18,223 nt of DNA from JASFRI01 sp050115015 (GTDB taxonomy: Bacteria; Acidobacteriota; Polarisedimenticolia; CBDVAL01): the NCBI GenBank assembly GCA_050115015.1, contig JASFRI010000035.1:1-18223 (forward strand). The letters run 5' to 3'. This document shows positions 6,737 through 13,773 of the stretch, piece after piece. The number at the start of each line of letters is the position of its first letter. Position 1 is the stretch's first letter. Made by a program: the position numbers and the translations under genes. The notes below the pieces were generated by a model, which saw nothing but the letters and a program-made list of their open reading frames with translations, was not told the DNA's origin and ran no database searches.

Positions 6737-8578
6737 TCAGCGATGTTCTCCTTTGTGTTCGGGCGATTCCGCCGGTCCGACCCGGCGGTTGTCCCGGCGG
6801 TTGTGCTCGATGTGGGCGTCGATGAGGCGGTCGAGGGTGTCCAGGGGGATCGAACCGTTCGCGAGGACGGCATCGTGGAAGGCCCGGACGTCGAAGCGCT
6901 CGCCGAGCGCCCCTTCGGCGCGGCGGCGAAGGTCGCGGATCTTCAACTCGCCGATCTTGTAGGACAGCGCCTGGCCCGGCCAGGAGATATAGCGGTCGGT
7001 CTCGGTGGTCACCTCGTGCAGGGAGAGCGCCGTGTGGGAGGACAGGTAATCGATCAAACGCCGCCGGGTCCAGCCCTTCGCGTGGACTCCAGTGTCGACC
7101 ACGAGGCGACAAGCGCGCCACATCTCGTAGGTGAGGCGGCCGAAGTCGCTGTAGGCATCGGTGTAGAACCCCGCCTCGATGCCCAGCCACTCGGAGTAGA
7201 GACCCCATCCCTCCCCGAAGGCGGAGATGTAGGAGTTTCGCCGGAACGGCGGCAGATCCTCGAGCTCCCGGTTCAGCGCGATCTGCAGGTGATGGCCCGG
7301 GACCGCCTCGTGGAGCGTCAGCGCCTCCAGGTTGTAGAGAGGGCGGGTGTCCAGGGCGTAGGTGTTCACCCAGTAGCGGCCCGGCTGGGTGCTGCCGGCG
7401 GGAGCGCCGACGTAGCGGCCGGCGGTGTACTTCGGGGCCATGTGCGCCGGGACCGGCTCCACGGTGTACGGCAGCCGCGGCAGGCGGCCGAACAGCGCCG
7501 GCAGCTTCCCGTCCATGGTCTTGGCGATCCAGGCGGCGTCCTTCAGCAGCTCGTCCGCCGTACGCGCGTAGAACCTCGGGTCGGTCCGCAGGAACTCCAG
7601 GAACTCCGCGAAGGTCCCCTCGAACCCGACCTTCACCACCAACGCGTCCATCTCTTCCTGGATCCGCGCCACCTCCCGCAGGCCGATCGCGTGGACCTCC
7701 TCCGGCGTGACGTCGAGGGTGGTGAAGTGGCGGACCCGCTGAGCGTAGTAGGCGCGGCCGTCGGGCAGGTCCGAGGCGCCCACCGTCGTCCGGGCGGACG
7801 GGATGTAATCGTCGGTCATGAAGGCGAGCAGCGCGCGGTACGCGGGCACCGCCCCCTCGAGGATCGCCGTGGCCCCCTCCTCCCTCAGCGGCTCCCGCTC
7901 CGCCTCCGGGACGCCGACGGGGAACTCCCGGAAGGGCGCCCAGAAGACGCTGTCCGTGGGGTCCGCGACCACGTGCGGCTCCATCGTCCCGTCGATCCCC
8001 TCCAGGACGACCCGCGGGAGCGTCATCCCGCGCTCCATGCCGAGCCGCATCAGGGCGATCTGCTCGGCGAAGTAGCGCGGCATGTCGCGCAGGCGGGCGA
8101 TGTAGCTGCGGTACTCCGCCGGCGTGGACAGCGGCATCGTGCTCGCCAGCCGGGCCAGCCCCGTGTGAAACCCGGAGTCGGCGTTCAGGGGGATCTGGTA
8201 GGCGCCGAACCGGTAGCCCGCGATGCGATCCTCGAGCTGCCGGATCAGGATCTCGCGGCTGATCCGGTCCTGCTCCCCCAGGGCTTCCGGCTCGATGGCC
8301 TCGAGCCCCTGCAGGAACCCGCGCCAGAGGCCGTCCCGGCGCGCCAGGTCCGCCGGGGTCACCGAGGGAAGCCGGTCGTCGTAGGCGTGCTCCCCCACCG
8401 ACGTGGCCAGAAGCGGGTTCTCCCGCAGGCGGACCTCCCACTCCCGCGCGAACAGGTCGTGCAGGCGCGCGGTGGGGCCGACCGACACGTCGGCGTGGGG
8501 ATCCACGGCGAGGCACGGCACCGCGGTGAGCAGGGCGACCAGGGCGGCGGTCAGGAGACGGGTGCAGGCACGCGGCAT
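6737..8578 (-). CDS. DUF885-family secreted metallopeptidase-like protein
   Basis: A 613-residue protein. The ATG at 8578 has a strong GGAGG 8 nt upstream and is followed by a signal peptide (about 1-24, TRLLTAALVALLTAVPCLA). Family motifs include ALTLHEAVPGHHLQIAL with HEAVPGHH at 423-430, EGWGLYSE at 456-463, and the late block SWPGQALSYKIGELKI (532-547). These are characteristic of DUF885, a family read as zinc-dependent carboxypeptidase-like; direct activity is known for few members. Length fits the family. The last 20 or so residues (from about 592, NRRDNRRVGPAESPEHK) are encoded by dispersed repeat copy 2 and look like an acquired tail. It stands alone, 334 nt downstream of the SGNH hydrolase gene. 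Substrate is unknown. Confidence 0.9.
   Translation of the reverse strand: MPRACTRLLTAALVALLTAVPCLAVDPHADVSVGPTARLHDLFAREWEVRLRENPLLATSVGEHAYDDRLPSVTPADLARRDGLWRGFLQGLEAIEPEALGEQDRISREILIRQLEDRIAGYRFGAYQIPLNADSGFHTGLARLASTMPLSTPAEYRSYIARLRDMPRYFAEQIALMRLGMERGMTLPRVVLEGIDGTMEPHVVADPTDSVFWAPFREFPVGVPEAEREPLREEGATAILEGAVPAYRALLAFMTDDYIPSARTTVGASDLPDGRAYYAQRVRHFTTLDVTPEEVHAIGLREVARIQEEMDALVVKVGFEGTFAEFLEFLRTDPRFYARTADELLKDAAWIAKTMDGKLPALFGRLPRLPYTVEPVPAHMAPKYTAGRYVGAPAGSTQPGRYWVNTYALDTRPLYNLEALTLHEAVPGHHLQIALNRELEDLPPFRRNSYISAFGEGWGLYSEWLGIEAGFYTDAYSDFGRLTYEMWRACRLVVDTGVHAKGWTRRRLIDYLSSHTALSLHEVTTETDRYISWPGQALSYKIGELKIRDLRRRAEGALGERFDVRAFHDAVLANGSIPLDTLDRLIDAHIEHNRRDNRRVGPAESPEHKGEHR
6761..6806. 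repeat. Dispersed repeat, copy 2, inside the 3' end of the DUF885 gene
   Basis: The 20-nt block 6761-6780 matches 28-47 at 19 of 20 positions. It is followed by two identical 12-nt units, CCCGGCGGTTGT (6781-6792 and 6793-6804). The copy at 28-68 has a related tandem pair of 10-nt units. Here the element is translated as the basic tail of the DUF885 protein. GGTCCGACC (6774-6782) is again at its core. Confidence 0.6.
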
Positions 8579-8912
8579 CGGGATCCCTCCAGGATGGGCG
8601 GCGGTATCTTCGCACACCGGGGCGACCGCATCGCGTGAGACCGTCCGGGAGGCCGCGATCCCCGCTCGACACGCCGCCCGACGGTCACTGCGAGACGCTG
8701 GACGGCAACCGTCAGGATCTCCTCGCGCTGCTGTTCGAAGTCCCTGACGGGAGACCGTCCTCGTCTGGCATGCCAGCGAGCATCCCGGTTTTCCCGACGG
8801 GATCGCGTGCTGCGCCGGGGTGACCGTCACGAACCGCGGCAACCGCTAGCCTCTCCGGGAGCCGGCTTCCCCGCGGCACGCCACCGGGTCCGACCCCGCG
8901 CCGGACGCCCCC
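8579..8912. other. Intergenic region between SGNH hydrolase and DUF885 genes
   Basis: No gene is supported in these 334 bases. Just before the DUF885 start is its ribosome binding site. Further upstream are a perfect 12-bp palindrome CTGGCATGCCAG (8765-8776), a small GACGG/CCGTC hairpin just before it, and an odd palindrome GGGTCCGACCC (8886-8896) that repeats the core of the dispersed element. A promoter could not be recognised. Confidence 0.4.
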
Positions 8913-9821
8913 TCAGGGAGAGGAGGGGAGCAGCTCGTTCCCGTCGAGGACCCGGAGGATGTTGTCCACGATGAACCGGTAGCCGCGTGGATTCGGATGG
9001 CCGTCCGGGACCAGGTAGGCCGGGCGATCTTCCACCGCGATGCGCTCGTGGAAAAGCAGGTTGTTGTCGACCAGCGGCACGGAGTAGCTGCTGGCCACAT
9101 CCCGGATGATCTCGTTGACGTGGTAGCCGTGAAAGTGGAAGTAGGTCGCGAAGACAACCGGGATTCTCTCGTTGCGGGCCATCTCGACGATGCGGGTCAG
9201 GTTGTACTCGAGCTGCCGTCGGTGGGTTTCCCGGTCGATCGCGACGTCGCGGGACGACGACTGGGCATCCGACGTCTCCCGGTAGAAGTAGACGTTCGTC
9301 GTCGGCTGACCGCTGACCGCCCGGTAGACCTGACGACCGAGGCGGTAGACCCGGATCGAGTGGATGAAGATCCGCATCCGGGCTTCCAGGATGGACAGGG
9401 TGCCGAGGCTCCCATCCTCGAACCGCCAGTACGTGCTGTCGGTCAGGTTGTGGTGGTCGTTGTTCCCCGTCCACACGATCAGGAGATCGGGCTGGAGTTC
9501 CCCCCACTGCTCGGCCAGGAGCCGCGCCGCCTGGGAGGAGTTCGTCCCCGAGCGACCCAGGTTCGTCACCCGGTAGGCCGTCCCGTCGCCCCTGCGGTTG
9601 AGGGCCTCCTCGAGAAACTCCGGGTAGCGCCCGTCGTCACGGCCCTCCGTCCAGGAATCCCCGAGGGCGACGATGTGGAAGGCCCCGGCCGGCCCGTCCC
9701 CTCCCGACCCCTGGATCGAGTGGGCGACCACGACGCCGATGAGGCGCAGCAACAGCTCCAGCCCGATCAGGAGGAGGACACCCAGGAAGACGCCGTTGGC
9801 GATCTTGCGGGGTAGCGACAT
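8913..9821 (-). CDS. Membrane-anchored SGNH/GDSL hydrolase family protein
   Basis: A 302-residue protein starting at ATG 9821 (AAGG 5 nt upstream). In-frame GTG at 9845 and ATG at 9881 are alternatives. A single hydrophobic segment (about 8-33, ANGVFLGVLLLIGLELLLRLIGVVVA) points to an N-terminal anchor with the catalytic domain outside. SGNH blocks are complete: HIVALGDSWTEG with Ser56 as nucleophile, NLGRSGTNS (Gly, block II), WTGNND (117-122, Asn, block III) and PDGHPNPRGY with Asp273 and His275 (block V). The family covers esterases, lipases and carbohydrate O-acyl hydrolases; the substrate cannot be deduced. It sits 352 nt downstream of the TlpA-like gene on the same strand, with no sign of tight coupling. 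Confidence 0.88.
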   Translation of the reverse strand: MSLPRKIANGVFLGVLLLIGLELLLRLIGVVVAHSIQGSGGDGPAGAFHIVALGDSWTEGRDDGRYPEFLEEALNRRGDGTAYRVTNLGRSGTNSSQAARLLAEQWGELQPDLLIVWTGNNDHHNLTDSTYWRFEDGSLGTLSILEARMRIFIHSIRVYRLGRQVYRAVSGQPTTNVYFYRETSDAQSSSRDVAIDRETHRRQLEYNLTRIVEMARNERIPVVFATYFHFHGYHVNEIIRDVASSYSVPLVDNNLLFHERIAVEDRPAYLVPDGHPNPRGYRFIVDNILRVLDGNELLPSSP

Positions 9822-10173
9822 CTTCGCCTTTTTCGTTTCCTCCACCTTGCACCGCCGCGGGATGCGCTCCCCGCATGTCAACCGGACGTCATCAGATCGC
9901 TAGGGGTCCCGCCCGCTTCGCGGGGCCGGAGGGCAGCGGACAGGCTATCCCTTCGGCGGGGCGGGGGCAATCCAGGCGGGCTTCCGGGTCTGCTGGAGCG
10001 ATCGCCGGGGAGCACGGGCGACCCCGGCAACGTTGCGGATGGTCACCACGGCCCCGGCGGGTCCTTCCCGGGCCATCCGCGCGCCCACGCCTCGGACACT
10101 TCGAGCCGGAAGATGACGGGGCTGGCGGAACGGCCGGAGGCTACTGCGGCCGCCGGCAGGACGAACGCCCGGA
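9822..10173. other. Intergenic region, possibly with a decayed coding remnant
   Basis: No intact gene is supported. A short hairpin CCCGC/GCGGG with loop TTC lies at 9912-9924. On the minus strand two overlapping frames give segments that could be one broken domain: VIFRLEVSEAWARG in one frame (ending near 10083) and GPAGAVVTIRNVAGVA in the next. This would need one frameshift and lacks a start region, so it is only suggestive. Confidence 0.3.
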
Positions 10174-11346
10174 TCAGTCGCCGGGCGGGCCGGAACCAGG
10201 CTCCGCGGCGAGGATCGTCTCCAGCAGCTCGCGGAGGTGTTCGATCGTCCCATCCCCCTGATACCCTGTGGTGACGCCCACGGTGCGACCGACCCGATCC
10301 AGGAGCGCGACGGCCGGAAGGTTGCCCCGCGCGTAGTGGTCGTGAGCGGCGTCTCCCTCCAGGAGCAGCTCCAGGGAGGACAGCCCCAGCTCCCCGAACA
10401 CGGCCGGGGGATCGCCCGCCTCGAGGTGCTCCATCGCGTTGACGGCGTAACCCCGAACGCCTCGACCCTGGAACTCGCCCACCAGCCGGTCCACCGCGGC
10501 CAGCTCGGCGCGGCAGGGCGGGCACCAGGTCGCCCAGAAGTCGAGGAGAACCACCTTCCCCCGCAGGTCGCCCAGAAGGACCGGCGTGCCGTCCGCGCGC
10601 CGCATCGAGACCGCGGGCGCCGGGGAGCCGCGCTCGGGACCGACCGTGTACTCCAATTGCTCGAACCCCTCGGGTAGCTCGAGGGGATCGAACCGGAGGG
10701 GTCCGCCGACGGTGACGGAGCTGAGCCTCAGGCTCGATTCTCCCTCGGGCGAGATCCACTCCAGGGCGCGGGGGAGCGCGTCGGACCGGGCCAGGCACCA
10801 GCGGGAGTCCTCCTCGTCGTCTGCGTAGCGGACCCGCACCCAGTCGCAGTCCTCACCACCGATCGTCTCCGAGCCGTCGAGGTCCACCTCCTCCGCCTCG
10901 ATCTCCCCGTCCAGGGACTCGGGGTCGTAGAAGGCGTAGAGGAAGCCCGGCTCCATGCGTGAGACGAGGGATGGACCGCCGCTGTAGACGGAGGCGTGCA
11001 GCAGCCGCCGCCTCCGGGTGTCGAGGAGTTCCACCCGGTCGCGCATCTTCACGCCCCGCAGACGGTAGGCGCGCCCGTCTGCCGGCCGCACTTCCGCGTC
11101 GAAGCGGGCCAGGAAGGCGGCACCGGAGAGATCGAGCCGCTGCAGGGAGACCCGGCCGCGCATCGGCGCCAGCCGCTCCGTCTCGGCGCCGGTCGGTCGC
11201 AGGTCGAATTCGTAGGTGACCTGGTCGGCCTGCCGCAGGGCCGCCTGCGCCGCGCGGAGAAGCGCCCGCGGCTCCTCCCGCGGCGGCTGGCACCCGAGCA
11301 GCAGCGCTGCCAGGGCGAGCACACCTCCACAGATTCGTCGGCGCAT
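10174..11346 (-). CDS. Lipoprotein with LolA/DUF2092-like N-domain and TlpA/ResA-like thioredoxin C-domain
   Basis: A 390-residue protein. Residues 1-19 form a lipoprotein signal (LALAALLLGC, Cys19 lipidated). About 25-235 is beta-rich and resembles outer-membrane-lipoprotein-carrier or DUF2092-type folds (VTYEFDLRPTGAETERL, DCDWVRVRYADDEEDSRWCL); this part is a tentative call. About 240-380 is a thioredoxin fold of the TlpA/ResA type: GKVVLLDFWATWCPPCRAEL with active-site Cys275 and Cys278, and the cis-Pro loop GNLPAVALLD (341-350). It probably acts as a periplasmic thiol-disulphide reductant. The nearest GGAGG is about 19 nt upstream of the ATG, so the start is not strongly supported. It lies 155 nt downstream of the radical SAM gene on the same strand; co-transcription is possible. 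Confidence 0.85.
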   Translation of the reverse strand: MRRRICGGVLALAALLLGCQPPREEPRALLRAAQAALRQADQVTYEFDLRPTGAETERLAPMRGRVSLQRLDLSGAAFLARFDAEVRPADGRAYRLRGVKMRDRVELLDTRRRRLLHASVYSGGPSLVSRMEPGFLYAFYDPESLDGEIEAEEVDLDGSETIGGEDCDWVRVRYADDEEDSRWCLARSDALPRALEWISPEGESSLRLSSVTVGGPLRFDPLELPEGFEQLEYTVGPERGSPAPAVSMRRADGTPVLLGDLRGKVVLLDFWATWCPPCRAELAAVDRLVGEFQGRGVRGYAVNAMEHLEAGDPPAVFGELGLSSLELLLEGDAAHDHYARGNLPAVALLDRVGRTVGVTTGYQGDGTIEHLRELLETILAAEPGSGPPGD

Positions 11347-11416
11347 GAAATATGAAACGCCGGTACCTCCCCGAGGGTTGGAAGCGGGAGCGAGACGCGC
11401 TGGTCCGGCCAACCAC

Positions 11417-11433
11417 GGAACACCAGGTGTCCC
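11417..11433. promoter_or_regulatory. Operator-like 17-nt dyad upstream of the TlpA-like gene
   Basis: GGAACACCAGGTGTCCC is an odd palindrome centred on A11425, with perfect ACACC/GGTGT arms and one mismatch further out. It lies about 70-85 nt upstream of the TlpA-like start. The one-base centre makes an RNA hairpin unlikely, so a protein-binding site is the better guess. Its function is not shown by the sequence. Confidence 0.3.
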
Positions 11434-11501
11434 GTTCCGGATATGCGGCGAGGTTCCTTCCCGGCCCTCCGCGACGCTGGCGGCGTTGCCGGAACGGCAG
11501 A

Positions 11502-13535
11502 CTAGGAGTCCGACGGCACCTCGAGCGCCATCAGGCCGAGGCTGCCCCGGAGGGCCGCGTACTCCCGCCGCGCGATGGGGCGGTATTCCCGCGGGAGCCG
11601 GCCCAGGCGCCGCCGGGCCATGCGCAGCCGGCGACGCTGCTCGCGGTAGAGCTGCCAGGCACCCCGCTGGAGCTCGTCGAGGCTCCGGCCGGCTCGCTGC
11701 CGCACTTCCCGGTACCGGAACGCGAGGACGTCCTCCTCGCGCCGGCAGAAGTCCCGGATCTCCTCGAGGAGCTCCCGACCGCCGCCGAGGCCCGGGCCCG
11801 CCGCCGGCCCGAGACCCGCCAGGAGGTCGTCGAGATCCGCGAGGAACGTCGCGTAGTCGCCCTCGGCGACGGGACGGAAGGTTGGATCCAGCCGGGCGAT
11901 CCGCCGTCGGAACCGGCGAAGCACCCGTCGCCGGCGAACCTGCAGCTCGCGCCGGATCGCGGGGTCGCTCGCCGGTGCGCCGTCCTGGACGCGCCGGCCG
12001 AAGTCCTCGAGGGCGACCCGCGCCTCCTCCCGGAGGTCCTCCGAGGCCAGCGCCCCCGCGGTGATGCTGCGGAAATGGAACCCCATGACGCCGAGCCGGA
12101 CCGCCTCGGCGAAGCGGCCGGGCCGGTGGAGGAGGGTCCAGCCGAGGAAGCGGAGGAACTGCCGGCCGTACGGCCGGCGGGGAATCGTCGCGAGGGAGAG
12201 GAAGAGCGCCCGGATCTCGTTGCGGCGGAGGGACCGGTGAAAGCGGGGGGTCGGCCCCCAGCGGCGGAGGAAGTCGCGACATCGACGGAAGTAGTTGCGC
12301 AGCCTCCGGTCGTACACGGTCGCGATCAGCCGGCGATAGCCCCGTGCAAGGTGCTCCGCAGGCATGCCGGTCCGGAAGTTCGCCTGGAACGTGTGGGTGT
12401 TGTTCCCGCCGCATGCCTCCTGGAGGCGGCCCTCCCCCTCGAGCCGCCGGTAGAGGTCCGTGCCGGGAAGCGCGGTGAGGACACCGACCATGGCCATGGG
12501 GATCGCGGCGGCATCGATGAACGCCGCCTGGCGATCGAAGATGTCCTTCCGGTCGCCGTCGAATCCGACGATGAAGCCGCCGGAGACCTCCAGGCCGCCC
12601 TGCTGGATGCACCGGACGGCCTCCAGCAGGTCGGTGTGCAGGTTCTGGTGCTTGTTCGTGGCGGCCAGGCTCTCCCTGGAGGGCGTCTCGATCCCGAGGA
12701 ACACCATGCTGAACCCGGCCTCCCGCATGCCCCGGATCAGGTCCGGGTGGTGGGCGAGGTTGACGGAGGCCTCGGTGAACAGGTCGAAGGGATAGCCGTG
12801 GTCCGACTGCCACGCGGCGAGCCGTTCCAGGAAGGGCCGGAGACGCCTCGGGTTTCCGACGAAGTTGTCGTCGACGACGAACACGGCGCCTCTCCAGCCC
12901 ATCTCGTGCAGGCGGTCCAGCTCGGCGAGGAACTGCTCCGTCCCCTTGACCCGGGGCCTGCGGCCATAGAGCTGCCAGATATCGCAGAACTCGCAGGTAA
13001 AGGGACAGCCCCGGGAGTACTGGACCGCCATGCTGGCGTACGCGTCGCGATCCAGCAGGTCGAACCGCGGCGGCGGCGTGGCGGAGAGTTCCGGAAAGCC
13101 CTCGCTGCGATACTCCCGGCGGGCGTTGCCCTCGGCGAGGTCGGCGAGGAACGCCGGCAGCACGTTCTCCGCCTCGCCGCGGAGGACGTGATCCGCGCCG
13201 GGGATCCCGTCGATGGCGGTGCTCGGGTGCGGGCCACCGGCCACCACCGGGACGCCGATCCGACCGGCCCGCCGGATCACGTCGTCCAGGGACGCCCCCT
13301 GCACGAGCATGGTGGACGTGAAGACCATGTCCGCCCAGTAGAGATCATCGTCACGCAGCGGCTGGATGTTCATGTCCACCAGCCGGAGCTCCCAGTCAGA
13401 GGGGAGCATCGCCGCGACGGTGATCAGGCTCAGCGGAGGCATCGAGGCCCGCCGGCCGATGAACGGCATCGCGGCAGCGAAGCTCCAGTACGTGTTGGGC
13501 GGGTACTCGGGATAGACCAGGAGGACTCGTTTCAC
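11502..13535 (-). CDS. B12-binding-domain radical SAM protein, DUF4070 type (HpnR/HpnP-like), with long basic C-terminus
   Basis: A 677-residue protein. The GTG at 13535 is chosen for a strong GGGAGG with 8-nt spacing. Residues 1-135 match a B12-binding Rossmann domain (VKRVLLVYPEYPP, WELRLVDMN, PVVAGGPHPS). The radical SAM core begins with RGCPFTCEFCDIWQLYGRRPRVK, where Cys177, Cys181 and Cys184 would bind the 4Fe-4S cluster. ALPGTDLYRRLEGEGRL (355-371) and GNNTHTFQANF begin the DUF4070-like region. This family includes hopanoid C-2/C-3 methylases and methylthio- or methyltransferases of unknown substrate. No hopanoid gene is nearby, so a methylase name is not assigned. Residues about 500-677 are an Arg-rich helical extension of unknown role. 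It diverges from the acyl-CoA dehydrogenase gene. Confidence 0.88.
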   Translation of the reverse strand: MKRVLLVYPEYPPNTYWSFAAAMPFIGRRASMPPLSLITVAAMLPSDWELRLVDMNIQPLRDDDLYWADMVFTSTMLVQGASLDDVIRRAGRIGVPVVAGGPHPSTAIDGIPGADHVLRGEAENVLPAFLADLAEGNARREYRSEGFPELSATPPPRFDLLDRDAYASMAVQYSRGCPFTCEFCDIWQLYGRRPRVKGTEQFLAELDRLHEMGWRGAVFVVDDNFVGNPRRLRPFLERLAAWQSDHGYPFDLFTEASVNLAHHPDLIRGMREAGFSMVFLGIETPSRESLAATNKHQNLHTDLLEAVRCIQQGGLEVSGGFIVGFDGDRKDIFDRQAAFIDAAAIPMAMVGVLTALPGTDLYRRLEGEGRLQEACGGNNTHTFQANFRTGMPAEHLARGYRRLIATVYDRRLRNYFRRCRDFLRRWGPTPRFHRSLRRNEIRALFLSLATIPRRPYGRQFLRFLGWTLLHRPGRFAEAVRLGVMGFHFRSITAGALASEDLREEARVALEDFGRRVQDGAPASDPAIRRELQVRRRRVLRRFRRRIARLDPTFRPVAEGDYATFLADLDDLLAGLGPAAGPGLGGGRELLEEIRDFCRREEDVLAFRYREVRQRAGRSLDELQRGAWQLYREQRRRLRMARRRLGRLPREYRPIARREYAALRGSLGLMALEVPSDS

Positions 13536-13773
13536 CGGGTCGACCTCCCGCGGCCGGGCGCGCTCCGCATCCGGCATTCCGGATCGATCATCGGATCCTC
13601 GGGTCAGACCACCGGATATGTTGGCAGACAAGAAGTGAGGCTTGCAAGTGGGGGGCGATGGTAGACTTCCGGGACGCGGTCGAGTGACCAGCATGGCTGC
13701 AAAGCGCGGCCCGTCCGGCGTGGAATGCGCCTCCGGTCCGGCGCCCGGGACGGACGGGGAGAGGAGAGGACGG
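13536..13773. other. Divergent intergenic region, radical SAM / acyl-CoA dehydrogenase-like genes
   Basis: These 238 bases hold both start regions. Strong ribosome binding sites flank the two starts: GGGAGG on the minus strand and GAGAGGA on the plus strand. A plus-strand TTGCAA (13642-13647) and TAGACT (13662-13667) could be promoter boxes, but their 14-nt spacing is short. GGTCAGACC (13602-13610) resembles the palindrome found in the dispersed repeats. No gene is seen. Confidence 0.35.

Noticed and set aside
8579..8842. 88-residue N-terminal extension of the DUF885 protein
   Set aside because: A strong GGAGG and signal peptide mark the ATG at 8578; the extension has no features.
11347..12813. 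In-frame upstream extension of the TlpA-like gene across the radical SAM coding region
   Set aside because: The extension is opposite-phase noise over a clearly real gene; the lipoprotein signal begins at 11346.
11502..13535. Assigning hpnR or hpnP (hopanoid methylase)
   Set aside because: The core is similar, but no hopanoid biosynthesis gene is nearby and the long C-terminal extension is atypical, so only the family is named.
12065..13664. Plus-strand open frame antisense to the radical SAM gene (start at 11352)
   Set aside because: No family features; the minus strand shows the CxxxCxxC cluster motif and DUF4070 blocks.
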